Part shown: positions 1 through 11,857 of the stretch, piece by piece
Numbering within the stretch: position 1 is the first letter of the stretch
Layout of the letters: each line of letters starts with the position of its first letter
Source of the DNA: Eonycteris spelaea
Lineage: Eukaryota; Chordata; Mammalia; Chiroptera; Pteropodidae
DNA length: 64,000 nt
Assembly: GCA_003508835.1 (NCBI GenBank)
Contig: PUFA01000204.1
Span: forward strand, 310,001 to 374,000
Direction of reading: 5' to 3'
The notes under the pieces: generated by a model
Told to the model about the DNA's origin: nothing
Databases searched by the model: none
The model's input: the letters and a program-made list of their open reading frames with translations, nothing else
Translations under genes and position numbers: made by a program

Positions 1-169
1 ATTTTATAATTTTTAAATCAACTCTGAGATATATATATCCTAAGACGAAAAGCTTAGAAACCTTTACTAAATGCCTTAACACTTTGTTTTAAAAGTATTT
101 AAGATAAGTTCTTTATTTATACACTTCTCAAAGATTGGATAAATAAACATTTTGATTAGAAGTCTGGAA

Positions 170-480
170 ATGTTATGGTGGTTCGATATTTACTGAGTAT
201 GTGCTAGACACTGAGCTAGAGTCTGAGGACAAAAATAAGAAAAAGGACCCTGCCCACGAAGGTCTCAGTCTAGTAAAAGAAAAGTATACTCATATAAAGA
301 AATACAAGATAATGTGATCAGGACAATAATAAAATATGTACAGAGTCCAAAGGTTAACATAAAGGCAGCACAGGAACAAGGAAGTACAGAGGAATTTGTG
401 GTCAGCTAGATTTTAATGAGAAAATAGGAATCTGCCCAGTGGCCACAGGAATTATAGATAGAAGAAGGACATACATTCTT
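170..480 (-). repeat. L2 LINE 3' end, antisense
   Basis: The text around 185-270 (ttactgagtatgtgctagacactgagc and on) matches the reverse complement of the L2 3' end. It is a separate copy from the next L2, because the 3'-end signature occurs again near 555-640. Positions 1-169 hold AT-rich sequence I cannot assign. Confidence 0.6.
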
Positions 481-544
481 TCAGCAAAGTTCATCATTGG
501 GGAAGATATTATGGGACAGATACTTTGAAATACTTGTCCTAGAT

Positions 545-1670
545 ATATAATGATAAAAAAGACAAAGTCTCTGATGTTATGGAGTCAGGTGGAGAACCAG
601 TAATTAAGTAAACCAGTATTTAAAGTATACTGTGATAAATGCTACAATAGAAATAAGTAGAGATATTAGAGGCTTATGGGCCAAGTGGAAATAAGACCTA
701 AACTTAGATGCAAGAAATAAAAAGAAATTAGCCAAGTGAAATGTATGTATGTCAGGAGAGGAATGGAGGATGGTGTCAGGGAGGCATGACATTCCAGGCA
801 CAGAGAAGAGCATACAAAAAGGCAAAGACAGAGAGAAACAGAGACAGAGAATATGCCAGAAGCATAGGTGTCTGAGATAAGGCTAAAGTGAAAGCAAGAA
901 CCATATCATAAAGGATCTTTTAAATTGGGGTTTGGACTTTATCTTGAGGGCAATAAAGAACTAGTAAATTTTTTTTAACATGAAAAGACTTGTTCAGATT
1001 TGTGTTTGAGAAAAAGTATGTAGCTATAATACAGTGAATAAAATAGAAGTAAATATGGAAGTAAATAAAACAGGTACAGTAATACAGAAATGGTTTATAG
1101 TAGTCTGAACTAAGTAGCAATGGAAATAGAGAAATTGGGTGGGGAGGGCTGAGGGATTTAGGAGATAGAATAAACAAGCCTTACAAGTGATTTGATTGGG
1201 AAGAGAGAGAAAGACAAAGTCAAAGATGATGGATGCCTCAGCTTCTGGTTTGGGCAAAGGGGGGTGGTGGTGGTGGTGGTGGTGGTGGTAGATGGTACTG
1301 TTATTCAGTAAGATAAGAAACGGGGAGAACAGCTTTTGAGAGGATAAAATGATCACTTTAATCCTGGTCAGACATAGTCTGAGGTGCATTTAAGTTATTC
1401 AAATGAAAGTGCCCAAGAACCAGTTGGCTATACAAAAATTCAAGACAAAGGTGTGGGCCAGATATGGATTTTAGAATCATCTATATAGAAAGTAATGATA
1501 ACTAAAGCAATGAGAATAGATACAACTGCCTGGGGAGAATGTACAAGGTGAGAAGAAAATCTGACAAAATTCCACAGAATACTAACATTTAGACGACAAA
1601 GGAAGAGCTTAGGAGAGTAGACTGCGAGGAAAAAGCCAAAAAGGAAGATAGAAGAAAATATTAACAAGAG
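545..1670 (-). repeat. L2 LINE ORF2 (reverse transcriptase) to 3' end, antisense
   Basis: Read on the minus strand, 1440-1667 still encodes a recognisable piece of the L2 reverse transcriptase: the catalytic YxDD box survives as YIDDSKIHI (codons from 1487 down to 1461), preceded by LNVSILWNFV where family members have a glycine-rich turn. The rest is frameshifted and dead. The element continues at 3016-3235 after younger insertions. Confidence 0.75.
1261..1289. repeat. (GGT)n microsatellite
   Basis: About nine uninterrupted GGT units lie inside the antisense L2. On the minus strand they read as polyhistidine (CAC), which makes a misleading open frame. Confidence 0.95.
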
Positions 1671-1689
1671 AAAAAAGAGAAAGCACTTA

Positions 1690-1925
1690 ATGAATGTTTA
1701 CCATATGCTAGGTGATATACTAAGTGATTTATGTGCACTACCTCATTTAATCCTTACACACTTTATGAGCAACTTATTATTATCTGCGTTATAGATATGG
1801 ACATTTTGGCTTAGAGAGATCAACTTGCTCAGGTTTACATATTTGGCTGGGTATAAGTACAACTAAGATTACACCCTAGTCCTGCAGAGCCCTTGTTCTT
1901 AACTGCTACGCTGCACTGCTTTCCA
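1690..1925 (-). repeat. MIR SINE, antisense
   Basis: The MIR core and tRNA-related part are recognisable in reverse complement: taccatatgctagg, then cctcatttaatccttacac, then the decayed gaggaaactgag segment, ending near the cttaactgctacgctgcactg terminus. Confidence 0.8.
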
Positions 1926-1959
1926 TGAAAGGCTTAAAAAGTGTGGTATTACACAAAGA

Positions 1960-3015
1960 CAACCAGTGATTCAATAAGAAATACACCATTCCAGTAGCAA
2001 TGAGCTCACCTAGTACCAAGATCTTGGTTTCTAATAACTTTCTACATTAAAAGAAATCAGGAACAATGGTTAATCTTGGAGAGCTCAGGAAATATATAGA
2101 ATGAACCTGCAGCATCTTGTAGTGATTAAAAATAAGAAAGTGATCAATACAAACAAACCACCTCATAATGAGAGAGAGATGTCAAAGGGACACAGAAAAC
2201 CAACTGAAAGCTCCCATAGCCACAGTTATAACAATATGAGCAAAATATAAAGTAGAATAAAGTACTATAATCCAGAGTATAAAGTAAATATTCATGAGTC
2301 CATACAGAATAGATTGAATGAATGAAGAGACATATCTAGGTGCAGAATTCCAAATAAATTATACAGATACTCCCCCTTACGGAGGTGGACCGAACTCTCC
2401 ACTCTTCAAACGTGGGCTCCACATAATGACCTCCTTTCAAAGACTCTGGTATGGAAAGTGGGGGAGGATAAAGAACATTCTTCACTTTACAGTAAAGAAA
2501 TATGACAAACACTACCTCAGGCATGTGTTCAAGGTTCACATCAACAACAGTAAGTCATGCTGATAGTATGCACCCTTGAGATGCTGTGATAAACCCATAA
2601 CCCCAATCTAATCATGACAAAAACATCAGAAAAATCCCAACTGAGGTATATTTTATAAAAATTCCTGGCTATGCCTCAAAACTGTCAAGTTATCAAAAAC
2701 ATGGTAAGTCAAGAGACTGTATCACAGCAAAAAGGAGACTAAAGATGTATGACTGTGAAATGTAATGTGGTATCCTGAATGCTTTCCTGGAACAGAAAGA
2801 GACATTAGCTAAAAACTAAGGATATCTGAATAAAATACGGAATTCCATCCATTATAATGTATCGATGTTGGCTCGTTAATTATAAAAAATGTACTAGACT
2901 AATGTGGGATGTCAACGGTAGGGGAAACTAAGAGGTTTATGAAAACTCTCTGTGCTATCTTTATAATTTTTCTGTAAACCTAAAACTATTCTAAAATTTA
3001 AAGTTTTTTTTTTTT
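1960..3015 (+). repeat. L1M-type 3' region, sense
   Basis: The segment 2640-3010 (tatcctgaatgctttcctggaacag, then ataatttttctgtaaacctaaaactattc and an A-rich end) belongs to the same L1M 3' UTR family as 41050-41600 and 55540-56080. It interrupts the antisense L2. The 81-codon frame at 2318-2563 is part of it, not a gene. Confidence 0.6.
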
Positions 3016-3235
3016 AAGGCACATTAACAGTGTCAAAGGCTGATAAATTAAAAGACAAAGGCCAAGGGCATTTTCAGTAGGTTACAAGAGTGAAAAGCCA
3101 GATACACTGGGCAGAGGAGTGAATGAAAGTAGAGAACGGAATTGTTTGCATATAGCTTCTTCTCAGAACTCCGATGATGAGGGGGAGAACAAATCAGGGC
3201 TGGAAGTAGATATTGAGTTGAAGAAAGTGGTTTTT
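3016..3235 (-). repeat. L2 LINE ORF2, antisense, continuation
   Basis: Text such as acagtgtcaaaggctgataa continues the antisense L2 reverse transcriptase close to where it broke off near 1670, so MIR and L1M sequence accumulated within one L2 copy. Confidence 0.6.
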
Positions 3236-3385
3236 GTTTTTGCGTTGTTTTGTTTTTAAACATGGTATAGTTCACATATCCAAATAGTCACCTTTTAAAG
3301 TGTATAATTCAGAAGTTTCCAGTATATTCACAAAGTATAATCATAACCACTAATCTCTTTCCAGAACATTTTGATTATCTTGAAA
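3236..3385 (-). repeat. L1 3' UTR, antisense (first part)
   Basis: It begins with a T-rich run (reverse of the L1 A-tail), then matches antisense L1M 3' UTR text (ttaaagtgtataattcagaag). It stops where a sense L1 begins and resumes at 4860. Confidence 0.65.
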
Positions 3386-4859
3386 AGAAGAGGTAAAGTT
3401 AAAGGAGACCTAAATAAATGGAATATGTTCATGAATAGGAAGACAGCATCATTAAGATGTCAGTAAAACCAAAGTGGTCTACAGTGGTCTACAGACTCAA
3501 CGCAATCTCTATCAAAGTTCTACTTCTTTTTCATAGAAATGTAAAATCTCATCCTCATATTCATGTGGAATTGCAAGGAGTCCTAAACAGCCAAAACAAT
3601 CTTGAAGAAGAAAAATAAAGTTGGAGGACTCAAAATTCTCAACTTTGATACTTACTACAAAACTACAGTAATTAAAACATTATGGTACTGACACACAGAG
3701 AGGCATATAGACCAATGGAATAGAATAAAAATCCTCAAATTAAACTCTCCTATATATGGCCAATTGATTTTTAACAAGGGTGCCATGACCATTCAATGGG
3801 AAAATGACAGTCTTTTCAACAAATGGGTGCTAAGAAAACTGGATATCCACATGCCAGTTTGACCCTTACCTTACATCATATATAAAAATTAACTCAAAAG
3901 GGACCAAAGACCTAATCTAAAGAGCTAAAATTATTAAATTCTTAGAAGGAAATGTTGAAGAAAATCTTCACCACACTGGATTTGTCAAATATTTAATGGA
4001 TACGATACCAAAAACACAGGCAAGAAGAAAAAAACAGATTAATTGGAATTCATCAAAATAAATAACTTGTGCAAATCAAAGATTACTATCAAGAAAGTGA
4101 AAAGACACCCCACAAAGGATTAATATCCAGGATATTTAAAGAATTCCTAAAACTCAATTCCCAAAACCAAGCAATCCAATTCAAAAATGGGCAAAGGACC
4201 TGGACAGGCATTTCTTCAAAAAAAAAAAAATATACAAATTGCCAATAAACATATGAAAGAAAAGATGTTTAACATTACTAAGTCATTAGGCAAATGCAAA
4301 TCAAAACCACAACATCATTTCACACCTACTAGGATGGCTATAAAAACAAACAAACAAAAAAACAAAACTGAGACCAGAGACTCAAACAGATGCATGTATA
4401 ACAATGTGCACAGTAGCAAAAAGGTAGAAATAACCCCTGTCCATTAACACATGAATGGATAACCAAAATGTGGTAAGTACAATGGAATATTATTCATCCA
4501 CAACAAAGAATCAAATTTTGATGTATGTTGCAATAATATGACAGACCTTGAAAACATGATGCTTAGTGAAATCAGACAGGCACAAAATGACAAATACTGT
4601 ACGATTCCACTTATATGAGGTACCTAGAATAGGCAAAGTTAAGAAAGAGAAAACAAAATAGAAGTATAGGGGCTGGGGAGAGGGGAGAAATTGCTTACAG
4701 GGTACAAAGTTTTTGATGGGAACGAGGAGGTGTTGAGTATAAAGAGTGGTGATGATGACATTATGCAACATTGTTAATGTATTTAATACCACTGGATTGT
4801 ATATTTACCAATCATTAAAATGATAAATATTCTATTATGTATATTTTACCACAAGAGCA
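3386..4859 (+). repeat. L1 LINE, sense, 5'-truncated, inserted in an antisense L1
   Basis: It carries decayed end-of-ORF2 text (atagaccaatggaatagaat at about 3710, ttcaacaaatgggtgctaag at about 3815) and an L1M 3' UTR ending near attttaccacaa. Frames are full of stops. A 10-bp duplication (tggtctacag twice, 3475-3495) lies in its 5' part. Confidence 0.8.
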
Positions 4860-7030
4860 GTCATTCTCTATTGCTCCTCCTTGCCCCGCCATCCCTGGCA
4901 ACCACTCATCTATGTTTTGTCTCTATGAATCTGCCTATTCTGGACATTCCATATAAAATGAATCAAATTATATTTGCCCCTCTGACTGGCTTCTTTTACC
5001 TAGCATAACGCTTCCAAAGTTTGTCCATGCTGGAGTATACATCAGTACTTCATTTCTTCTTATTGCTGAATAATATTCCATTGTACAGATAGACCACTTT
5101 TGTTTATCAATTCACCAGTTGATGGACATTTGGGTTGTTTCTACTTTTTGGCTAGAAACATTGATGTACAAATTTTTGTGTAGACATATGTTTTTAATTC
5201 TCTCGGGTACAGTTTTAGGAGTGAAATTGCTGGGTTATACGGAAACTTGTTTAGCTGTTTGAGGAATAGCCAGAATGCTTACCAAAGCAGCTGCATCATT
5301 TTACATCTCCACTAGTAATATACATAGGTTCTGATTTCTCCATATCCTCTCCAATACCTGTTATTATCTGTCTTTTTTACCCTAGCAAGCCTAATGGGGT
5401 GGAGTGGTATCTCACTGTGGTTTTAATTTGTATTTCTCCAATTGCAATGATGCTGAGCATCTTTTCATGTGCATATTGATCATCTGCATATCTTCTTTAG
5501 AGAATGTCTATTTAAATCCTTTGCCTTGTTTTAAATTGAGCATTTATCACTTTTTTCTTATTGAGTTGCAAGAGTTCTCTGTATATTCTAGATGCTAGTC
5601 TCTTATCAGATATATAATTTGCAACTCTTTTCTCCCATTCCATGATTTTTTTTTCACTTTCTTGACACTAAATATTTGTGTCTTCCCCAAATTCGTATGT
5701 TGAAGCCCTTACCTCCAATGCAATGGTATTTGGAGAGAGGGTATTTGGCAGTAATTAGAGTTAGATGAAGTCATAAGGGTGGGGACCTCATGATGTGACT
5801 CATGCTCTTATAAGGGAACACCAGAGCGCTTGTGCTCTCTCTCTTTTATGTGAAGACATAGTGAGAAGGCCTTAGTCTATAAGCAAGGAAGAGAGCTCTC
5901 ACTAGGAATCAAATGAGCTGGCTCTTTAATCTTAGACTCCCAGCCTCCAGAACTATGAGAAATAAAGTTCTGTTGTTTAAGCCATCCAGTCTATGGCATT
6001 TTGTTATGGCAGTCTGAACTAACACAGTAAGTATCCTTGGAGCACGAAAGTTGTTAATTTTAATGAAACCAATTGATTTTTTTCTCTTGTTGCTGTACTT
6101 TGACATCTCATCTAGAAAACCACTAAAGATTTATGCCTATGTTTTCTTTTAAGAGTTTTACAGTTTTAGTTCTCCATTTTGGTCTTTGATTCAGTTTGAG
6201 TTAATTTTTGTATATACTGTTTAGCATGTGACTATCCAGTTGTCCCAGAATCAGTTTTTGAAAAAGCTATTCTTCCAATGAATTGTCTTGGCATCTTTGT
6301 CAAAAAATCAATTGAACACAAATGTAATACATAGATTACTATCCTGTTAATCTATGTATTTAATCCTTTGGCAGTAACACATGACCTTTATACCTGTAGC
6401 TTTATAGTAAGTTTTGAAATCAGAAAATGTCTTCCAACTTTTTTCACCTTTTTCGAGATCACTTTGGCTATTTGTGGGACTCTTACATTTCCAGATGACT
6501 TTTAGAATCAATTTGCCAGTTTCTGTGAAAGAAGCACTGAGATTTTGGTAGGAACTGGACTAATCCATAGATGAGATGGAGGGAATATTGACATCTTAAC
6601 AATATTAAAAACCTGCCAATCCAATAACATGGCATGTCTTAAGTCTTCTTAATTTTTTTCAATGTTTTATAGTTTTCAGTGTAAACATCTTATACTTCCG
6701 TTAAATTTATTCCTATTTTATTCTCTGATTTTTTACAAAAAATTGTTTTTTTAAAAAAATATTTTTAGCCTTATTAAGACATAATTGACATGTAATGGAA
6801 TTGTTTTCTTATTGTAATTTTCAAATGGTTCACGACTAGGTACAGAAATATAATTGACTTTTGTATATTGATCTTGTATCCTATAACTTTGCTAATAATA
6901 TCATTTATTAGTTCTAGTAGTTTTGTTGTGGATTCCTGAGGATTTTTATATAAAAGATCATGTCATCCGCAAATAAGAGAGTTTTACTCCTTCCTCTCCA
7001 ATCTGATGCCACTTGTTTTTCTTGCCTAAC
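4860..7030 (-). repeat. L1 LINE, antisense, interrupted by an MLT1 LTR
   Basis: It resumes the antisense L1 3' UTR (caaccactcatctatgttttgtctc) and runs into antisense ORF2. The same L1 reads on past the MLT1 insertion at about 6027 (gtatccttggagcacgaaag). All frames are broken. Confidence 0.8.
5663..6026 (+). mobile_element. MLT1-type LTR (ERVL-MaLR), solo
   Basis: The element runs TG...CA and ends with the typical MaLR sequence: ccagcctccagaactatgag, then aataaagttctgttg, then ctaacaca. The AATAAA is the LTR polyadenylation signal. It sits inside the antisense L1, whose sequence is continuous on both sides. Confidence 0.8.
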
Positions 7031-7499
7031 TGTCATGATTTGTTGTTGTTGCTGCTGCTGCTGTCGTTTTTAATGTGGGACAAAGCATTTTAAAAAACCA
7101 ATAGGAAGGAAGTAGAATTAGGGTAGTAATCAGTGGAGTAAGGTCTCTAAGGAAACAGAAAGGAACAGGCTTCAGAATACAGATGAAAGGATTAACTTTA
7201 GCAAGAGCAGCTGTACATCTTAATTGTAACAGCCCACAAGCAAGGGCACATTGAGAAGGATAATGTCGACCTGGCAATGCAGCACTGAACTCATTTGAGT
7301 TAAAGATCTTAAATCCAAGAGGTTGAATCTCTTTGTTCAATAGCCTGCAACTGTAAGAAGGATGGCTGGACTGCTTCAGGGTTAGAGTTTTGCTAACAAG
7401 TAATACAGAAGACAAAGGAATGGAGTGTGAAACAGTATGGTATGTATACAGAAATGATACTGCAGTAAGAGATGAGAACTGGGAAGTAAGCAGGAACCA
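7031..7499. other. unassigned intron sequence
   Basis: A CTG-type short run (tgctgctgctgctg at about 7049) opens this stretch. The long minus-strand frame across it has no domain or codon pattern I recognise. It may be an old repeat I cannot name. Confidence 0.4.
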
Positions 7500-7690
7500 C
7501 ATTTTTCATTGACTCCACAAATATTTATTGAGTGCTCACTATGTGCCGAGCATTTTTCTAGATGCTAGAGATAAATAGGGAATAGAACCAAGTCCTCCCC
7601 TCATTGAGCTTACATTCTGATGGGGAAGAGAGTTACAAACACATACACATATAATACCGGATAGTAATATATGCTCATTATAATATTCAC
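7500..7690 (-). repeat. L2 LINE 3' end, antisense
   Basis: Typical antisense L2 terminal text: aaatatttattgagtgctca, then ctatgtgccgagc, then cattgagcttacattctgatgg. Confidence 0.8.
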
Positions 7691-7779
7691 AGAAAAATAA
7701 GGAAGGTACTAAAAAAAAAGATTATTAGCCCCAAAGGATAAAACTAAAAAAATATATTTTCTTCCATTATTTTTTCTGT

Positions 7780-8290
7780 GCAGTTTTGTTTTTATATTAT
7801 TATAATCATATTACATTTGTCCCTACTATTTTTAAGTTTGAGAAACCTTTTGTGACAATTTAAAAAATTGTATAGAAAGCTACATGCTAAGTCATAATTT
7901 TAGAACGTTAAGGAAAATATGGTTAAGCTAATAATACCTCTTGAGTAATTCACATTAAAGTGAATTTAAATTTTACTAACCATATCCTCATCCACATATA
8001 TAGGCAAGATATCTTCTAATTAATCTAAGATCAAAGGTTGAGAAACCACTGTCATACTATTTATAAGTTTCTACACCTTGTTTTTTCACTTTGCCTTAGA
8101 TTTCAAACATTTCCCCCATATTTTATGTTATATCTAAATAGTTAAATAGCTATGTAACATTCCATTGAGTAAAAACACTGTAAATTACTTATCCATTCCC
8201 TCATTGTCAGACAGATTGTCTTCACTTATTACTGATAAATGGTACCACAATAAACATATTTTTAAATTATTTTCTAATTCTGCTTCTGGT
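7780..8290 (-). repeat. old L1 (L1ME-like) fragment, antisense
   Basis: It has antisense L1 3' UTR character: taacattccattgag, ttacttatccattccctca, and a closing ataaacatatttttaaa. Divergence is high. Confidence 0.5.
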
Positions 8291-8299
8291 ATAACCATT

Positions 8300-9210
8300 T
8301 AGCTCTTAATGAACCATCACTCCAGCAGATAAAAACTAAATTCTGGATAAAACATAAAAAAACTATCTCAAAGCAAGAGAGGGACCAACATTTGTGTAGC
8401 CAGGTGAGTTTTCCATTTTCTATGGCTTTTAGCTAGAAGGGAGGTACCAGTCTGTGCTACGTAGGGTTCTAAAACTCCTAGAGTCTACGGTCATGCCACC
8501 CTGAACAAGCCCAATCCTGCCTGATCTCAGAAGCTAAGCATGGTCGGGCCTGGTTAGTACTTGGATGGGAGACCACCTAGGAAGACCAGGTGCTGTAGGC
8601 GTAAAAAATTAAAAAATAAGGGATTATAAACTGGCAGGATCCTTGTAATCTGTGAGGTCAACCAACGGTTGCCTCACCTAAAAAAAAAATAATAAATAGT
8701 AAAACTCCTATAGAAAAAATATAACCTTACTGGCTTAATAAACTATATAACAGAGTTTAGGATAAACATAATTGCTGAAAAGGGGAGAAATTACGAGAAG
8801 AGACCCAGACAGGGGAAACCCCAAATTTTGGGTATAAACTCTGTCTCAATCTTTGACTGACTCCTGAAGCACACATCATGGGGCAGACTCTAAGCATCCT
8901 AGCTAAGGCTAAAAAATTTTTAAACTAAATTAACATTTGAGTCGCCACTCCACCAAAGTGAAGACAGAGTTTGCAGTCAGCATCCAATAAAGTTCCCACT
9001 AACAAAAAGAACACTTTTGGGAGAATATAAACAAGTCCAGAGTCTTTACAACATATTCACAATATCCAGGATATATCTGAAATCATCTGACATATGAAGA
9101 AATAAGGGAGCATGACCCATTCTCTAGGGAAAATGCAATCAATGAATTTAACCCTAAGATGACTCAGATGTTATAACCAACAGAGGATTTTAAAGCGGCT
9201 ATTATAACTA
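8300..9210 (+). repeat. L1 5'/ORF1-region relic, sense, carrying a 5S SINE
   Basis: The part at about 8940-9210 (ttgcagtcagcatccaataaag, gcatgacccattctctaggg, gattttaaagcggctattataa) resembles L1 sequence at the start of ORF1. The 5S SINE at 8483-8699 was inserted into or beside it. Confidence 0.45.
8483..8699 (+). mobile_element. 5S rRNA-derived SINE, full length, with 11-bp target duplication
   Basis: The first 120 bases are a 5S rRNA gene copy: gtctacgg start, gaagctaagcatggtcggg, the internal promoter C-box ggttagtacttggatgggag, and gtgctgtaggcgt at the end. A family-specific tail of about 70 bases follows (ccttgtaatctgtgaggtca, ggttgcctcacct) and then an A-rich tail. It is flanked by taaaactccta at 8470-8480 and 8700-8710, so it arrived by LINE-driven retrotransposition. 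It is a SINE, not a working 5S gene. This structure matches the fruit-bat MEG-R SINEs. Confidence 0.95.
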
Positions 9211-9548
9211 AACCTTCTATTTCATGACTTTATCCCTCCCTTCACCACTCTGTTATCTCTATCCCTACTCCATACCACAGTTCTCCATATCTACCAAGCC
9301 CATGGTTCCTAGGTTCCTTCTCCTGACTGAATAGTACATCTTATTAAAGCAGAAATTCCCAACTATGTATCTTGAATAGGCTATGCGTTACTAAGATACT
9401 GACATCCTCAGCCTTTGGGGCAGCCAGGAGTAGCCTGGGGCAGCTGGAGCTCCTGGCTAGCTTATCCTTGACTTTAAGCAGCCTCCTTTGTTTAACCTTA
9501 ATGCTTCCTATAAATGTTATCACTTTCCAATTTATGCCATAATGTGAA
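9211..9548. other. unassigned intron sequence
   Basis: The GC-richer patch at 9405-9460 (gcctttggggcagccaggag) may be an old DNA-transposon or LTR relic. I cannot name a family. Confidence 0.3.
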
Positions 9549-9566
9549 AAAAAAATTGAGAAGCAT

Positions 9567-10861
9567 ATAAAGGACTTCAGTAGACATTTCTTCAAAGAAA
9601 TATACAAATGACCGATATGCACATGAGAAGATGCTCAATATCACTGATCATTAGGAAATGTAAATCAAAACTATACTAAGATACTACCTCACACCCATTA
9701 ACATATTAAAAAAAAACAGAAAATAACAAGAGTTAGTGAGGATGTGGAAAAGTTGTAACACTTGTGCACAGTTGGTGGGAACATAAAATGGTACAGGTGC
9801 TGTGGAAATCAAAATGACAATTCCTCAAAAAATTAAAAATAGAATTATCATATGACCTAGCAATTCCACTTCTAGGTATAAACCCAAAAGAAAAAAAAAA
9901 AGCAGAGTCACGAGGAGATATTTGTACTCCCGTGTTCACAGCAGCATCATTCACAATAGCTAAAACATAATGAACTAACGAACAGATAAGCAAAATGTGG
10001 TATAAGGCCCGCTTATCTGAGGGGAATATGTTCCAAGACCTCATGGATGCAAAACTGAGGACAGTATCAAACTCTATATATACTACGTCTTTTCCTATAC
10101 ATACACCTTAGAGGGAGTACTTTATGGCTTCTCTTTGGCATATCCGATCGCCAGCATCACTACTACTGTGCTTGGGGGCCATTATTAAGTGAAATAGGGT
10201 TACTTGAACACGAGCACTGCAATACGGATAGTCGAGGATACCAACAGTTGATTTGATAATCCAGATAGCTACTAAGCGACTAAAGGACGAGGACACACAG
10301 AACGAAGGGATGATTCACCTCCTGGCCAGGACGGCATGAATTCCATGATGTTACTTAGAACAGCATGCAATTTAAAACTTACAAATTGTTTATTTCTGGA
10401 ACTTTCCATCTACTATTTTTGGACCCTGGTTGACCATGGATAACTGAAACTGCACTGTGGATAAGGTGAAACTATTATATTGATGTACAATGGAACAGCC
10501 TTAAAAAGGAAAGAAATTCTGACATAATGCTACAACATGGGTGAACTTGAGGTCATTGTGCTAATGAAATAAGTAAGACATGAGGATACAAATACAGTGT
10601 GATTCCACTTACTTGAGATACCTAGGGTAGTCAGAATCATAAAAATAGCAAGTAGAATGGTGTCTTCCAGGGTTGGGGAGGGGGAAAGGGGAGTTAATTA
10701 TTTAATGAGTAGAGTTTTAGTTCTGCAAGATGAAAAGAGTTATGGAGATAAATGGTGGTGACGGTTGCACAATATAAATGTACTTAATCCCACGAAATTG
10801 TACACGTAAAAATGGGTAAAGTGGTAAATTTTATGTGTATTTTACCATAATAAAAAATTGG
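9567..10861 (+). mobile_element. 5'-truncated L1 with 18-bp target-site duplication
   Basis: Decayed end of ORF2 and 3' UTR in sense, ending at attttaccataataaaaaattgg. The same 18-bp sequence aaaaaaattgagaagcat stands at 9549-9566 and 10862-10879, a clear target-site duplication, so the ends are exact to a base or two. A DNA transposon at about 10005-10476 sits inside it. Confidence 0.9.
10005..10476. mobile_element. Tigger-like non-autonomous DNA transposon inside the L1
   Basis: The ends are imperfect inverted repeats (start aggcccgcttatctgagggg; end ctgtggataaggtgaaactatt) with TA at both borders. L1 sequence is continuous on either side (aatgtggta before, gatgtacaatggaacag after). The internal text (cctatacatacacc, then accctggttgaccatgg) fits TcMar-Tigger MITEs of mammals. 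No transposase is encoded. Confidence 0.65.
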
Positions 10862-11079
10862 AAAAAAATTGAGAAGCATCAAGGCTTTAAGTATCTTTTA
10901 TTGCTTCAAAATATGTATTTAAACTTTCAGAATAACTCTACTGAACATTATTATTATTAAGCCAGACATTTTTATACTGAAATACAGGTTTCTCTATATA
11001 GCTCACCTTAGACTTAAACCCTCTGATGAAGCTGGTGTTTCACCCATAGCTGTTTGTTTATAATGGCATACATTTTGCT

Positions 11080-11345
11080 GTTGCTTTTTATAATGGAAAA
11101 TTTCAAACATATACAAAGGAAGAGAGAACGGAATAATGAAACTCCATAATAGCTGTCACCCCACTTAAACAATTAACCAATCCATAGGCAATTTTGTTTT
11201 ATCTATAATTGCACCCACTTTACTCTTCTTCCTCCAGTGGATAATTTTAAGCCCATCTCAGACAGCGTATCAATGATTTCTAGAAGTACTTACCATAAAT
11301 ATTTCAGTAGTTACCTCTATATACAAAAAGATACTATTGACAGAT
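11080..11345 (+). repeat. old interspersed repeat (L1ME/MER type)
   Basis: Text such as aatggaaaatttcaaacatatac, gctgtcaccccacttaaac and ataaatatttcagtagttacctc belongs to a widespread mammalian repeat. I am unsure of the exact family and orientation. 10880-11080 and 11346-11790 show no feature I can name apart from a short CT run near 11621. Confidence 0.4.
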
Positions 11346-11790
11346 ACATATTGAAAGATACCAACAGTGTCCTATACTGGATTATATCAGATTTTTGATA
11401 TAAACATTCCCCCAGTAAGCCATATATTAGACACAGGAATTACAACACATTCATTCATTCCACTGGTCCCTTAAAAGTTAGACCACTAGGAAGTAGGGCT
11501 CTCAAACAGGAAAATCAAGAAGAAAATGGCTTAGTTAGTTAGTTTCAATTGTAATAGGATCATTGATCAGTATGGTCTTAGAGACCTCTGAGAAGAGATG
11601 GAGAAAAGCCACCCACACACTCTCTCTCTCTCCACCTCTCAGCGGTAACTGACTTCATATGATACGAGTTACTTGGTATAAAATAACATGGTAATAGAAT
11701 ATATAAAATAAATCATGCAGCTTCATGTTTTATAAAACAAATGCAATAAAACTAGCTCAATGCAGAATATTTTAATTCAACTGTCCTTAC

Positions 11791-11857
11791 CTTTTGTTGG
11801 ACTGAGATTCTGATCTATAAATCCTCTTAGTTCTGCATTTGTAGAACTCAAACCAAC
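11791..11857 (-). CDS. TFDP2: TFDP2 coding exon (second coding exon, 67 nt)
   Basis: On the minus strand this 67-nt exon has a clean acceptor (ttattCAG before 11857) and a clean donor (GTAAGG from 11790). Read in the phase left by the upstream exon it gives 22 codons and one spare G, beginning VGLSSTNAEL and ending DQNLSPTK. The FIDQNLSP block is shared by the vertebrate DP proteins DP-1 and DP-2. The longer match, with the upstream MTAKN, is to DP-2. From memory the mammalian DP-2 sequence differs at only a couple of positions (S for T, L for V). The exon has no stop and no frameshift, unlike every other open stretch nearby, so it looks selected. The final G would complete a glycine codon with the next exon, which is off the window to the left. 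Confidence 0.95.

Noticed and set aside
7026..7502. 158-codon minus-strand frame
   Set aside because: No recognisable domain, a low-complexity C-terminus (alanine and threonine from a CTG-type repeat), and no splice context. A chance frame is more likely.
8483..8603. A working 5S rRNA gene
   Set aside because: The 5S body is fused to a family tail and A-tail and flanked by a target duplication, so it is a SINE.
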